Source: Mycobacterium sp. (GTDB lineage: Bacteria; Actinomycetota; Actinomycetes; Mycobacteriales; Mycobacteriaceae). From it: a DNA stretch of 37,319 bases. Where the stretch lies: contig JAPLAO010000225.1 of assembly GCA_026393245.1 (NCBI GenBank), forward strand, positions 1-37,319, written 5' to 3'. Positions within the stretch are counted from its first letter, which is position 1. Every line of letters begins with the position of its first letter. Position numbers and translations under genes: made by a program. This document shows positions 19,473 through 30,661 of this stretch, piece by piece. The notes under the pieces are model-generated. The model had not been told where the DNA came from, ran no database searches, and was given only the letters and a program-made list of their open reading frames with translations.

Positions 19473-19550
19473 CGGCCCGGATCCTTCGCCGAGTGATCGC
19501 CGTGGGCGAACCGGCCCGGATCCATCGCCGGGTGATCGCCGTGGACGAAC
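19473..19550. repeat. 39-bp direct tandem repeat (2 units) upstream of pafA
   Basis: CGGCCCGGATCC(T/A)TCGCCG(A/G)GTGATCGCCGTGG(G/A)CGAAC at 19473-19511 and 19512-19550. Confidence 0.93.
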
Positions 19551-19641
19551 CGGCCAGCAACGTCGCGCCCGTTTGAGCTGGCGTGCGGAGCAACGCCGAA
19601 ATCCGCGGCGTGGTGGGTACTGCGACCGCCGGTTCATTCAC

Positions 19642-19647
19642 TACGCT
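19642..19647 (+). promoter_or_regulatory. Candidate -10 element TACGCT of a leaderless small ORF
   Basis: TACGCT-GGCGGCC-GTG (GTG at 19655). Confidence 0.45.
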
Positions 19648-19654
19648 GGCGGCC

Positions 19655-19879
19655 GTGCTCCGCGACGCAACGACCCTGGGCCGCCGGATTTGGATATCCG
19701 CGCTGCTGATGGCTGCCGTCGCCGTGGTGATACTCAGCTGGCGAGTGCCCGAGCCGGAGAACCAGCGGCCGAGTTCAACGCAGTCGGTCGAGAGCAGCGC
19801 GTATCTGCGGTGCGCTCCGCAGTACGTTGCGCCGCCGAGTTACGGCACACGCGCGCTCAGCAACGACTGCACTCAGTAG
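19655..19879 (+). CDS. Small single-pass membrane protein of unknown function (74 aa; longer ORF from 19583 possible)
   Basis: VLRDATTLGRRIWISALLMAAVAVVILSWRVPEPENQRPSSTQSVESSAYLRCAPQYVAPPSYGTRALSNDCTQ: one TM segment and a two-Cys tail; leaderless-type promoter spacing. Confidence 0.55.
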   Translation: MLRDATTLGRRIWISALLMAAVAVVILSWRVPEPENQRPSSTQSVESSAYLRCAPQYVAPPSYGTRALSNDCTQ

Positions 19880-19902
19880 CCGCCCCGCGCGGAGCTGCCG
19901 GC

Positions 19903-20664
19903 TCAGGTCTCGGCGGGCGATTCGGTTGGGGCGGCATCGGTGTTTGCCAGCATGGTCTCCAAAGCTGCACCGGTGATCCGCCGGAAGGCGCGGCGAGGCC
20001 GGTTGTTGTCAAGGATCGCCACCTCAAGTGTCGACGGCCCCAGCACCCGCGGTTCAGCTGCCGGTATGGCGTTGCCCGCCGAGCTAGCGATGCCCGCCCG
20101 CAACGCGCCGACCGCGATCCGCACCGCCTCCTCCAATTCGGCATGTGCCGAGTAGGTCTCCTTGAGCGCAGTGGTGATCGGTTCGGTGGTGCCGCCCATG
20201 ACCACGAAGTCAGGTTCGTCGGCGATCGACCCGTCGTAGGTGATCCGGTAGATCTCCGGTGCCTTTGTTTCGCCGTGGTGTGCAACCTCGGCCACACACA
20301 ACTCGACCTCGTAGGGCTTGGCCTGCTCGGTGAAGATGGTGCCGAGAGTCTGGGCGTAAACGTTGGCGAGTTGCCTGCCGGTCACGTCCCGGCGGTCGTA
20401 GGCGTAGCCGCGGGTGTCCGCATACTGGATTCCGCCACGACGCAGGCTGTCAAACTCGTTGAAGCGGCCTACCGCCGCGAATCCAACCCGATCGTAGATC
20501 TCGCTCACCTTCTGCAGCGATCGCGAAGGGTTTTCGGCGACGAACAACACGCCACCCGCGTACACCAACGTGACCACGCTTCGGCCCCGTGCAATGCCTT
20601 TACGCGCGAGTTCGGAACGCTCCCGCATCGCCTGCTCGGGCGAGATGAAATACGGGAAGCTCAT
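19903..20664 (-). CDS. prcA: 20S proteasome alpha subunit PrcA
   Basis: [66 protein letters not shown]. Confidence 0.97.
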   Translation of the reverse strand: MSFPYFISPEQAMRERSELARKGIARGRSVVTLVYAGGVLFVAENPSRSLQKVSEIYDRVGFAAVGRFNEFDSLRRGGIQYADTRGYAYDRRDVTGRQLANVYAQTLGTIFTEQAKPYEVELCVAEVAHHGETKAPEIYRITYDGSIADEPDFVVMGGTTEPITTALKETYSAHAELEEAVRIAVGALRAGIASSAGNAIPAAEPRVLGPSTLEVAILDNNRPRRAFRRITGAALETMLANTDAAPTESPAET

Positions 20665-21560
20665 GAATCAGCCCGTGGCGCAACGTTGCTCGGTCCCCGG
20701 CCCGGCCCGAACTCATCGGTGCGGGTGCGGGTCGCGATCACTTCACGCGCCAGCCGTTCGATGTGCTCGCCGGTCACCTCCTGAGCGCCGTCGGCCCCGA
20801 TGGTGACCGCCGTCGGGAAGATGCCCCGAATCAAATCCGGACCGCCGGTGGCGGAGTCGTCGTCGGCCGCGTCGTAGAGCGCCTCGACTGCTACCTTTAA
20901 CGCCGAATCCGCATCTGCCACAGCGGAATACAGCTTCTTCATTGAGGCCTTCGCAAACAGCGAGCCCGAGCCGACCGCCTGGTAGCCCTCCTCCTCGATG
21001 TGCCAGCCTCCAGCAGCGTCGAAAGACACGATGCGACCGGCCGCGTTGGCATCCGAGTCATTGAGGTCGTAGCCCACCAGCAGCGGCAGCGCAATGAACC
21101 CCTGCAGTGCCGCGCCGAGATTGCCCCGCACCATGATCGCCAGCCGATTGACCTTGCCGGCGAACGTCATCGGCACGCCCTCGAGCTTTTCGTAGTGCTC
21201 AAGTTCGACGGCGTAGAGACGAGCGAATTCGACCGCGAGGGCGGCGGTGCCTGCGATCCCAGTGGCGGTGTAGTCGTCGGTGATATAGACCTTCTGCACA
21301 TCGCGGCCGGCGATCATATTGCCCTGGGTGGAACGCCGGTCCCCGGCGATCAGCACACCGCCGGGGTAGCGCAGCGCGACGATGGTGGTGCCGTGCGGCA
21401 ACGCATCACCCGCGAGTGATCCCTGGGCTAGTGCGCCGGTGAGGAGTAACTCGGGCGCCTGACGGCGCAGGTACTCCGAAAAAGATGACTGGTCTGCGTG
21501 CTGGGTGAAAGATCCGGTCAGAAGGTTGTTGGCCAGTCGATCTGGGGACGGCCAGGTCAC
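20661..21560 (-). CDS. prcB: 20S proteasome beta subunit PrcB (propeptide, mature Thr at [13 protein letters not shown])
   Basis: [77 protein letters not shown]. Confidence 0.97.
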   Translation of the reverse strand: MTWPSPDRLANNLLTGSFTQHADQSSFSEYLRRQAPELLLTGALAQGSLAGDALPHGTTIVALRYPGGVLIAGDRRSTQGNMIAGRDVQKVYITDDYTATGIAGTAALAVEFARLYAVELEHYEKLEGVPMTFAGKVNRLAIMVRGNLGAALQGFIALPLLVGYDLNDSDANAAGRIVSFDAAGGWHIEEEGYQAVGSGSLFAKASMKKLYSAVADADSALKVAVEALYDAADDDSATGGPDLIRGIFPTAVTIGADGAQEVTGEHIERLAREVIATRTRTDEFGPGRGPSNVAPRADS

Positions 21561-21751
21561 TGTCCGCCCTTTTGGACATAGGCCCGCACGAAGTCCTCGG
21601 CATTTTCCTCAAGCACGTCGTCGATCTCGTCGAGCAGGTCGTCGGTCTCCGCGGAAAGCTTCTCGCGGCGCTCCTGCCCGGCACCTGCATCGCCGGCGGC
21701 GCCGTCGTCATCGCCGCCGCCACCGCCACGCCTGGTCTGTTCCTGAGCCAT
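21557..21751 (-). CDS. pup: Prokaryotic ubiquitin-like protein Pup
   Basis: 64 aa ending [20 protein letters not shown], with the C-terminal GGQ that Dop deamidates. Confidence 0.98.
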   Translation of the reverse strand: MAQEQTRRGGGGGDDDGAAGDAGAGQERREKLSAETDDLLDEIDDVLEENAEDFVRAYVQKGGQ

Positions 21752-21793
21752 CGCTGCCTCCTGCTCTCATCGGCGGCCCGACCGCCGCACTCC

Positions 21794-21820
21794 ACAGTAC
21801 CGTTCGGGATCCGATGGTAC
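21794..21820 (-). promoter_or_regulatory. Candidate pup promoter: -10-like TACTGT overlapping a GTACC-N14-GGTAC inverted repeat
   Basis: Reverse complement of ACAGTA at 21794-21799; arms GTACC (21797-21801) and GGTAC (21816-21820). Confidence 0.35.
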
Positions 21821-21951
21821 CTGCACCGTAGCGGCCGACCCGTGGCCGACGGGGAGCACCTCGTTGGCATCGTCGCGACCCTGACTCGGCCTGGTAGTTG
21901 GACCAATTGTCGTGTCGAGCCTGCACGCGAGCCCTCCAAGGACATAAGTTT

Positions 21952-21971
21952 CCTCCTATACCTATAGGGGG
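21952..21971 (+). promoter_or_regulatory. Operator-like inverted repeat CCTCCTATA-CC-TATAGGGGG just upstream of the permease start
   Basis: Arms CCTATA/TATAGG are perfect inverted repeats with a 2-bp spacer, extendable with one mismatch; ends 5 nt before GTG at 21977 and overlaps the likely RBS. Confidence 0.5.
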
Positions 21972-21976
21972 ATGAC

Positions 21977-23536
21977 GTGTCAGAGACAACCAACCTCGCG
22001 TCCATCAATGCGGCCGAAGCCCAGGAACTCGACCTCACCGCAGACTCCATCGAGCAGACCAGCCACCTGCAGAAGAACTTCGGCCGCAAAGAGATTCTTT
22101 TCTTTACGATCTGCACGCTGGTGGGCGTCGACACGATCGGGGTGCTCGCCGCGCTCGGCGCCGAGGCCTTCACCTGGCTCGTGATCCTGGCGATCACCTT
22201 CTTCATTCCCAGTGCGCTGCTCTTCGCCGAACTCGGCACCGCCTTCCCCCAGGAGGGCGGCCCGTACATCTGGGCCCGCCTGGCCTTCGGCCGGCTCACC
22301 GCCACTGTCAACAACGTCCTCTACTGGGTGACGAACCCGGTGTGGTTCGGCGGCACTCTGGCCACCCTGGCCGTGACGACCGTCTCGGTGTTCTTCCTGG
22401 GAGGCGAGGACATGCCGACCTTCTGGTTCTACCTCTTCACACTTGCCTTCATCTGGATCGGCACCTTGGCTGCCATCCTGTCGTTCAAGGTCGGCAAGTA
22501 CATCCCGATCGCCGGCGCCTACGCGCGGTTCATCCTGTTGGGCTTCTTCACCATCACCACCCTGATCTACGCCGCCAAGAATGGCGTCCAGGGTGTGCAT
22601 GTCGGCGACTTCGGTGTGACTACGGCGGGATTCTTCGGACTCGCGGGCGTGATCATGTTCGGGTACGTCGGCTTCGAACTGCCCAACACCGCCGGCGACG
22701 AGATGAAGAACCCGAAGAAGGATGTGCCCTTCTCGATCTTTCGGTCCGCGGTCGTGGCGATCCTCATGTATGCCATTCCCATCCTGTGCATCATCGTGAT
22801 ACTGCCGTCAGATCAGGTGTCCGGACTCGGTGGCTTCATCGACGCGATGCGTGCGGTCTTCACGGTGTACGGCGGCAGCATCGGCGACGGCGGGGCAGTG
22901 ACCCTCACCGGCGCCGGCGCCATCATCGCCGCAATCGCTGCGATCCTGTTCATCCTGTGCCTGCTGTCCAGTGGCGTCGCCTGGATCATGGGTTCCGACC
23001 GCGCCATGGCCGTGTCCGGCTATGACGGCGCCGCTCCCCGGTACTTGGGAGCGATCTCCCCCCGGTACGGCACGCCGGTCCGCGTCAACGTGCTGTCCGG
23101 AATCCTGGCCACCGCGGTGGTCGTCGCCGTCCATGAAATCACCGGCGGCAATGCCGCCAAGTATTTCGGTGCCATCCTGGGTATCGCGATCTCGACAACC
23201 CTCATCTCCTATATCGCGATCTTCCCCGCGCTGTGGAAGTTGCGCCTGTCCTTCCCCGACCACCCGCGGCCCTACCGTGCTCCGTGGGCGCCCTTTCTGT
23301 CGATCCTGCTGACCGCGTGGGTGGTTTTCGCCGCCGTGCAACTGCTGATGCCCGGGTTCGGTGTCGACTGGTTCTCCGACGAGTTCCGGCCGGATGGCTG
23401 GGCGGCCGAGGAACGGGTGAGGTATCTGTTGATCGAGGCCGTACCGCTGGCGATCTTCTTCATCACCGGGGTGATCTTTTACTTCGCCGGGACGAAGGTG
23501 CGCGAGGAGAAAGCCGTCGTCGGCTCAGTTCGTTAG
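21977..23536 (+). CDS. APC-superfamily amino acid permease
   Basis: 12-TM-like hydrophobic profile; [78 protein letters not shown] is an APC signature. Confidence 0.93.
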   Translation: MSETTNLASINAAEAQELDLTADSIEQTSHLQKNFGRKEILFFTICTLVGVDTIGVLAALGAEAFTWLVILAITFFIPSALLFAELGTAFPQEGGPYIWARLAFGRLTATVNNVLYWVTNPVWFGGTLATLAVTTVSVFFLGGEDMPTFWFYLFTLAFIWIGTLAAILSFKVGKYIPIAGAYARFILLGFFTITTLIYAAKNGVQGVHVGDFGVTTAGFFGLAGVIMFGYVGFELPNTAGDEMKNPKKDVPFSIFRSAVVAILMYAIPILCIIVILPSDQVSGLGGFIDAMRAVFTVYGGSIGDGGAVTLTGAGAIIAAIAAILFILCLLSSGVAWIMGSDRAMAVSGYDGAAPRYLGAISPRYGTPVRVNVLSGILATAVVVAVHEITGGNAAKYFGAILGIAISTTLISYIAIFPALWKLRLSFPDHPRPYRAPWAPFLSILLTAWVVFAAVQLLMPGFGVDWFSDEFRPDGWAAEERVRYLLIEAVPLAIFFITGVIFYFAGTKVREEKAVVGSVR

Positions 23537-25021
23537 TTGCGCAACAAGTTCGGCGGCACTGTCCACCGAATCCAGCAGCGCGCCGACGTGGGCCTTGCTG
23601 CCTCGCAGCGGCTCTAGAGTCGGGATCCGGATCAGCGAATCACCACCGAGGTCGAAGATCACCGAGTCCCAGCTTGCCGCCGCGATATCGGCGCCGAACC
23701 GGCGCAGACATTCGCCGCGGAAGTACGCGCGGGTGTCGGTCGGCGGATTATCAATGGCGTCGAGCACCTGCTGTTCGGTGACGAGCCGCTTCATCGAGCC
23801 ACGAGCGACCAGCCGGTTGTAGAGGCCCTTGTCCAGCCGGACGTCGGAGTACTGCAGGTCGACCAGTTGCAGCCGCGGTGCCGACCAGGTGAGGTTCTCC
23901 CGTTGCCGGAAACCCTCCAGCAGACGCAGTTTGGCCGGCCAATCCAGCAACTCCGAACATTCCATGGGATCGCGTTCCAGCAAATCGAGGACGCGTGCCC
24001 ACGTTTCGACGACGTCGGCCGCCCGCGGGTCGGGGTCACGGCTGTCCAGCAGTGTGGCCACCCGGTCCAGGTAGATCCGCTGCAGAGCCAGCGCGGTGAG
24101 TTCACGGCCGTCGGCCAGGGCCACCGTGGCTCGCAGCGACGGATCCCGGCTGACCACGTGAACGGCGTGAACCGGCCGGGCCAGCATCAGATCGCTGAGG
24201 TCAACACCTTCTTCGATCAGGTCGAGCACCAACGAGGTGGTACCGACCTTCAGATAGGTGGAGGTCTCGGCCAGGTTGGCGTCACCGATGATCACATGCA
24301 GCCGGCGGTATTTATCGGCGTCGGCGTGCGGCTCATCGCGGGTGTTGATGATTCCGCGCTTGAGTGTGGTCTCTAGGCCCACCTCCACCTCGATGTAGTC
24401 GGCCCGCTGTGACAGCTGGAATCCGGGCTCATCGCCGGCCGGACCGATGCCCACGCGGCCGGAACCAGTGAAGACCTGCCGGGAGACCATGAACGGCGTG
24501 AGCCCGGCGATGATGGCCGTGAACGGGGTCTGCCGACTCATCAGATAGTTCTCATGCGTTCCGTAGGACGCGCCCTTGCCGTCCACATTGTTTTTGTACA
24601 GCTGCAACTTGGCCGCGCCGGGAACGCTCGCGACGTGGCGGGCAGCGGCCTCCATCACCCGCTCACCGGCCTTGTCCCAGATCACCGCATCCATCGGATC
24701 AGTCACCTCGGGTGCGGAATACTCCGGATGGGCGTGGTCGACGTAGAGCCTGGCCCCGTTGGTCAGGATCATGTTGGCCGCGCCGACTTCATCAGCGTCG
24801 ACCACCGGCACCGGTCCCGAGGTTCGGCTCAGATCGAAACCGCGGGCGTCGCGCAGTGGCGACTCCACCTCGTAATCCCAGCGGGTGCGCTTAGCGCGTG
24901 GAATCCCCGCGGCAGCCGCATACGCCAGCACCGCCTGGGTGGAGGTGAGGATCGGATTGGCGGTGGGATCCGACGGCGAGGAGATTCCGTACTCAACCTC
25001 GGTACCGATGATCCGCTGCAT
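23525..25021 (-). CDS. dop: Pup deamidase/depupylase Dop
   Basis: [65 protein letters not shown]; 498 aa. Confidence 0.96.
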   Translation of the reverse strand: MQRIIGTEVEYGISSPSDPTANPILTSTQAVLAYAAAAGIPRAKRTRWDYEVESPLRDARGFDLSRTSGPVPVVDADEVGAANMILTNGARLYVDHAHPEYSAPEVTDPMDAVIWDKAGERVMEAAARHVASVPGAAKLQLYKNNVDGKGASYGTHENYLMSRQTPFTAIIAGLTPFMVSRQVFTGSGRVGIGPAGDEPGFQLSQRADYIEVEVGLETTLKRGIINTRDEPHADADKYRRLHVIIGDANLAETSTYLKVGTTSLVLDLIEEGVDLSDLMLARPVHAVHVVSRDPSLRATVALADGRELTALALQRIYLDRVATLLDSRDPDPRAADVVETWARVLDLLERDPMECSELLDWPAKLRLLEGFRQRENLTWSAPRLQLVDLQYSDVRLDKGLYNRLVARGSMKRLVTEQQVLDAIDNPPTDTRAYFRGECLRRFGADIAAASWDSVIFDLGGDSLIRIPTLEPLRGSKAHVGALLDSVDSAAELVAQLTN

Positions 25022-25028
25022 GCGGGAC

Positions 25029-25034
25029 AGCCTA
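25029..25034 (-). promoter_or_regulatory. Candidate -10 TAGGCT of leaderless dop
   Basis: TAGGCT-GTCCCGC-ATG on the minus strand. Confidence 0.5.
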
Positions 25035-25053
25035 GCCGGGTGGCGATGCGCGC

Positions 25054-25059
25054 TAAGGT
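25054..25059 (+). promoter_or_regulatory. Candidate -10 TAAGGT of a leaderless Rv2113-like gene
   Basis: TAAGGT, 8-nt spacer, ATG at 25068. Confidence 0.45.
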
Positions 25060-25067
25060 TTCGAGTC

Positions 25068-26258
25068 ATGCCGGCCGAATCGGAAGCTGCCGAACGCTGG
25101 TTCCTCGCTCGCGGACTACCGGCGGTGCTACGGCCCGGCGCGCTGCTGCACCGGGTGTGGAGCCGGTCCGCGCCCGCTCTGACAGCCCTAGCGGTGCTCG
25201 CGGTCAGCTCGATCATCGTGGTGCAGATTTCCGGAAGCCGCGCCATCGACATCTATGGCAGCCTGGACCCAGCCGATGGGTTCGTCCTGGCGATAGTGGC
25301 GCTGGTGCTTCCCGCTGCCGGGTTCGCAGGATGGTGTGTGGCGAAGGCCGACTCCACCGTGCGGCGCGTGCTGATCGCCGATCTCGCGGTGGCGGTGATC
25401 GCCCTCGGCGTCGTTTTCGGCGGACCGAGTGCTCGAATACCGATGAACCTGATCATCTGGGCCGCGGCGATCGGGGCGGTCCTCGTGATCACCGCGACGG
25501 GCCTCGGCTCGATTCTGGGCTGGGCAGCCGAGCTGACACTGACAAACCTGGCCTACGCGGCGGGCATGTTCGTCAGGGCGCTGCCGGTCGTTCTGCTGAC
25601 CATCCTGGTCTTCTTCAACACTTACGTGTGGCTGATGACCTCACTGATCAGCCGCGGCCGCCTGTGGCTGGGCATGGGCTTTCTGTTTCTGATAGCCGCG
25701 ACCTTCCTGGTGTCGGGCACACTGACGGAGGTGCGGCCGCTGCTCTCGGCGCCCACCGCCGTCGCAGGCGACTCCGCTCGCCTGGCCGGAACGCCGTTCG
25801 AAGGCGTACCGGACCACCCGGGCACCCGTCGACTCTCTCTGGGTGAACGTCTGAACACCGTGTTCGTGGTGGCCGCCTCGCAGGTCACCCACGTGCTCAC
25901 GGTCGCCTTAATCACCGGCGCCGTCTTCTTCGTCCTGGGCCTGATCCTGGTCAGCCCGCCCGTTCTGGATGCCTGGACGCGCGGCAACGGACGACCCGAT
26001 GGACAGCTGCTCGGCATGACACTGCCGATCCCCGACTCGCTGATTCAGACCACAATGTTGTTGACCGCGATCACATTCATGTATCTGTCCGCCAAGGCCG
26101 TCACCGACACGCAGTACCGCGCACAGTTTCTGGACCCTCTACTCGACGATGTGCGGCTGACGATCGTTGCTCTCAGCCGGTACCGGTCGATGGCAATCGG
26201 CCGACCCAAAAACCAAGCAGCAGAGACAATTTTGACCACGGAGGAACCTGATGGCTGA
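25068..26258 (+). CDS. Integral membrane protein (Rv2113-like)
   Basis: [56 protein letters not shown]; multiple TM segments; located between dop and an Rv2114-like gene. Confidence 0.85.
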   Translation: MPAESEAAERWFLARGLPAVLRPGALLHRVWSRSAPALTALAVLAVSSIIVVQISGSRAIDIYGSLDPADGFVLAIVALVLPAAGFAGWCVAKADSTVRRVLIADLAVAVIALGVVFGGPSARIPMNLIIWAAAIGAVLVITATGLGSILGWAAELTLTNLAYAAGMFVRALPVVLLTILVFFNTYVWLMTSLISRGRLWLGMGFLFLIAATFLVSGTLTEVRPLLSAPTAVAGDSARLAGTPFEGVPDHPGTRRLSLGERLNTVFVVAASQVTHVLTVALITGAVFFVLGLILVSPPVLDAWTRGNGRPDGQLLGMTLPIPDSLIQTTMLLTAITFMYLSAKAVTDTQYRAQFLDPLLDDVRLTIVALSRYRSMAIGRPKNQAAETILTTEEPDG

Positions 26259-26865
26259 ACAATCCGGCGATGTCTTCGGTCGGCGCTACGGCGAAGTGCT
26301 GCTGGTGCGAATGGGTGAGTCCGGCCCCCAAGCCGCTGTCTACAACAGCTTTCCGCTCGACGACTGCCCTGCGCAGCTGTGGGATCGCCTCGATGCCGAG
26401 GCCATCGCCAAGGAGCACGGCGCGGTCGCCGCATTGCTCAACGGACCCCGCTACTGGTTGATGAGCGGTATAGAGAAACATGCGGCCGGCCCGCAGGAGA
26501 CTGCCACCTTCGGCGGCATCGACATGATCCAGCAGGCCGTCGTGCAACTCTCATCGATGAACCCTGCGCCCTACGGGGTCAACAGGGTCGACCGGAAAGC
26601 GATTTTCATCTTCGCTGCCGGATGTCCGGTTTTCGAACTCGTCGACCCTGACGGTCAGCGCTGGGTGATGCAGAGTTGGAGCCAGACCGTCGACAAGAAT
26701 CTGACGCTCGATGATCTACCCGGCTTGGCGAGCCGCCTGCATCTTCGGAAGGGCTGGAGTTACCAGACCCGCACGCTGTCGAGTCCACTGCGCGTCGATA
26801 CCACCACGCGCGACGCCCACGTCACCCAGGACGACGTGGCCAACAGCTATTCGCTGCAGTTCTGA
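26251..26865 (+). CDS. Conserved hypothetical protein (Rv2114-like)
   Basis: [76 protein letters not shown]; 8-nt overlap with the preceding gene. Confidence 0.85.
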   Translation: MAEQSGDVFGRRYGEVLLVRMGESGPQAAVYNSFPLDDCPAQLWDRLDAEAIAKEHGAVAALLNGPRYWLMSGIEKHAAGPQETATFGGIDMIQQAVVQLSSMNPAPYGVNRVDRKAIFIFAAGCPVFELVDPDGQRWVMQSWSQTVDKNLTLDDLPGLASRLHLRKGWSYQTRTLSSPLRVDTTTRDAHVTQDDVANSYSLQF

Positions 26866-26879
26866 CCGAACTCCACCGG

Positions 26880-28685
26880 CTAGAGGTACTGCCCCAGGTT
26901 CGACTCGGTGTCGATGGCCCGACTCGTGCTTGAGGTCTTGCCGCTGACCAGGGTCCGGATGTAGACGATCCGCTCCCCCTTCTTGCCCGAGATACGTGCC
27001 CAATCATCGGGATTGGTGGTGTTGGGCAGATCCTCGTTCTCGGAAAACTCATCGACGATCGAGTCGAGCAGGTGCTGGATGCGTAAACCGTGCTGGCCCG
27101 ATTCGAGCACCGACTTGATCGCATACTTCTTGGCCCGGTCGACAACGTTCTGAATCATCGCGCCGGAGTTGAAGTCCTTGAAGTACATCACCTCTTTGTC
27201 ACCGTTGGCATAGGTGACCTCAAGGAAGCGGTTGTCGTCGATCTCGGCGTACATCCGGTCGACGACCTTCTCGATCATCGCCTTGATGCACAACGCCCGA
27301 TCGCCACCGAACTCCGCGAGATCGTCGGCGTTCACCGGCAGGTTCACCGTCAGGTACTTGCTGAAGATGTCCTGTGCCGCTTCAGCATCGGGACGCTCGA
27401 TCTTGATCTTGACGTCGAGACGGCCGGGCCGCAGGATCGCGGGGTCGATCATGTCTTCACGGTTGGAGGCGCCGATGACGATGACGTTTTCCAAGCCCTC
27501 GACGCCGTCGATCTCGCTGAGCAACTGCGGCACGATCGTGGTCTCGACGTCGGAGCTGACACCGGTGCCGCGGGTGCGGAAGATGGAGTCCATCTCGTCG
27601 AAAAACACGATCACCGGGGTGCCCTCGGAGGCCTTCTCCCGGGCCCGCTGGAAGATCAGTCGGATGTGACGCTCGGTCTCGCCAACGAACTTGTTCAGCA
27701 GTTCGGGGCCCTTGATGTTGAGGAAGTAGGACTTCGCCTCACGGGCGTCCTCACCGCGCACCTCGGCCATCTTCTTGGCCAGCGAGTTGGCGACCGCCTT
27801 GGCGATCAACGTCTTGCCGCAACCGGGCGGGCCGTAGAGCAACACACCCTTCGGCGGACGCAGCGAGTACTCCCGGTAGAGATCCTTGTGCAGGAACGGC
27901 AGTTCGACCGCATCGCGGATCTGCTCGATCTGCCGGGTCAGGCCGCCGATATCGCCGTAATCAACGTCCGGCACCTCCTCGAGAACGAGGTCCTCCACCT
28001 CGGCCTTGGGAATGCGCTCGAAGGCATAACCCGCCTTGGCGTCGACCAGTAGCGAGTCCCCCGGCCGCAGCTTGCGCGGCCTGTGCTCGTCGTCGAGCGC
28101 GGCGGCCACCTCGGGCGCCATAATCTCGGCTGCCACCAGCGGCTCGGCCAGCCAGACGATCCGCTCCTCATCGGCGTGGCCGATGACCAACGCACGGTGC
28201 CCGTCGGCAAGCACCTCCCGCAGGGTGCTGATCTCACCAACGGCTTCGAAGTCGCCGGCCTCGACCACGGTCAGGGCCTCGTTGAGGCGAACGGTCTGGC
28301 CTTTCTGCATCGCCTTGGTCTCGATATTGGGCGAACAGGTCAGCCGCATCTTGCGTCCGGAGGTGAAGACGTCGACGGTGTCGTCGTCATGGGCTCCCAG
28401 GAGCACGCCGTATCCGCTGGGCGGCTGGCCCAGCCGGTCGACTTCCTCGCGCAGCACCAGCAGTTGCTGGCGGGCTTCCTTGAGGGTGTCCATCAGCTTG
28501 GCGTTGCGGGCGGCCAGCGAGTCGATCCGAGCCTCAAGCAACTGCACGTCGCGGCCGCTGGGCTGGTTTCCATCAGCATTCTGCAATTGCTCGCGCAGGA
28601 TCGACGTCTCCCTGCGAAGGAGCTCCAACTCGGCAGCGTCTTCGCTGTCGCCGTCGAAATCCCCGGGGCGATGCGACTCGCTCAT
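26880..28685 (-). CDS. mpa: Proteasome-associated AAA ATPase Mpa/ARC
   Basis: N-terminal coiled coil, [24 protein letters not shown] Walker [13 protein letters not shown] Walker B, C-terminal QYL proteasome-docking tail. Confidence 0.97.
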   Translation of the reverse strand: MSESHRPGDFDGDSEDAAELELLRRETSILREQLQNADGNQPSGRDVQLLEARIDSLAARNAKLMDTLKEARQQLLVLREEVDRLGQPPSGYGVLLGAHDDDTVDVFTSGRKMRLTCSPNIETKAMQKGQTVRLNEALTVVEAGDFEAVGEISTLREVLADGHRALVIGHADEERIVWLAEPLVAAEIMAPEVAAALDDEHRPRKLRPGDSLLVDAKAGYAFERIPKAEVEDLVLEEVPDVDYGDIGGLTRQIEQIRDAVELPFLHKDLYREYSLRPPKGVLLYGPPGCGKTLIAKAVANSLAKKMAEVRGEDAREAKSYFLNIKGPELLNKFVGETERHIRLIFQRAREKASEGTPVIVFFDEMDSIFRTRGTGVSSDVETTIVPQLLSEIDGVEGLENVIVIGASNREDMIDPAILRPGRLDVKIKIERPDAEAAQDIFSKYLTVNLPVNADDLAEFGGDRALCIKAMIEKVVDRMYAEIDDNRFLEVTYANGDKEVMYFKDFNSGAMIQNVVDRAKKYAIKSVLESGQHGLRIQHLLDSIVDEFSENEDLPNTTNPDDWARISGKKGERIVYIRTLVSGKTSSTSRAIDTESNLGQYL

Positions 28686-28740
28686 GTAACCGGCTCCTTA
28701 CCCCGCACTGCACCGCAGTGGGTGATGTGTGTCCCTGCCA

Positions 28741-28746
28741 ACGCTA
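28741..28746 (-). promoter_or_regulatory. Candidate -10 TAGCGT for mpa
   Basis: Minus-strand TAGCGT about 55 nt upstream of the mpa ATG. Confidence 0.3.
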
Positions 28747-28841
28747 CCGGCGATTAGACCATCATGGGTGCTGCAACGATGTCGACACCCTGACATCACT
28801 GTTAACCTGAGGCCTGATTCGATCCGATCGAAAGGACAGCC

Positions 28842-29339
28842 GTGACCCAGAAACTGCTGGCCACGTACCTGGCGGCTGCCACGATCGCAGGTGGCGCTGC
28901 CGGTGGCACAGCCGTGGTCGAGATAATCACGCCGATTGTTTCCCCGGCGGTTCGGCCCGTCGTGTTCGCGGCTCCGCTACCGCTGGATCCCGCTGCCGAC
29001 GCGCCGACGGCCGACCAACTCAACGCCGTCCTCTACGGCCTGGCCGACCCGGCCGTGTCGTTCAGCGCCAAGAGCTATCTGGTCGAAGGTGGCATCGGCC
29101 GGGTCGAGGCCCGTGCCGGCGACGGCTTGATGAAAAACGCGCAGGCCAAGGGCCAGCTTCCGTTGAGCTTCGCAGTAGCCAGCATCGCCCCGGTCGCCGC
29201 CGGGGCGGCGAGTGCCGTCGTCACCGCGACCGGCCCGGTCACGGCTCCGATAACCCAGACCATCGTCTTCGTCAACCAGGGCGGCTGGAAGCTGTCACGT
29301 GCCTCAGCCGGGTTGGTGCTGAGCATGTTCAACGGCTAA
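28842..29339 (+). CDS. MTB12/LppK-family low-molecular-weight antigen-like exported protein
   Basis: GTG start preceded by GAAAGGAC; signal-like N-terminus [46 protein letters not shown]...[17 protein letters not shown]; no lipobox Cys. Confidence 0.82.
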   Translation: MTQKLLATYLAAATIAGGAAGGTAVVEIITPIVSPAVRPVVFAAPLPLDPAADAPTADQLNAVLYGLADPAVSFSAKSYLVEGGIGRVEARAGDGLMKNAQAKGQLPLSFAVASIAPVAAGAASAVVTATGPVTAPITQTIVFVNQGGWKLSRASAGLVLSMFNG

Positions 29340-29374
29340 GCCGGCGATTGTGTGATGGATGACCTGACTCGGCG

Positions 29375-30540
<1,166 letters not shown>

Positions 30541-30575
30541 TCAGCCTGCCACAACCGCAGTGCCGCGGTTTCCTC

Positions 30576-30620
30576 GGTCAAAACAGTCCCGGTCAGAACA
30601 GTCCCGGTCAGAACAGTCCT
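30576..30620. repeat. 15-bp tandem repeat (3 units) in the trmI/adh divergent intergenic region
   Basis: GGTCA(A/G)AACAGTCC(C/T) at 30576-30590, 30591-30605 and 30606-30620; a TATGCT -10-like hexamer at 30620-30625 abuts the last unit. Confidence 0.93.
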
Positions 30621-30661
30621 ATGCTCACAAGACTCGCAACTCAACCGTTCGGTGAAACCTG

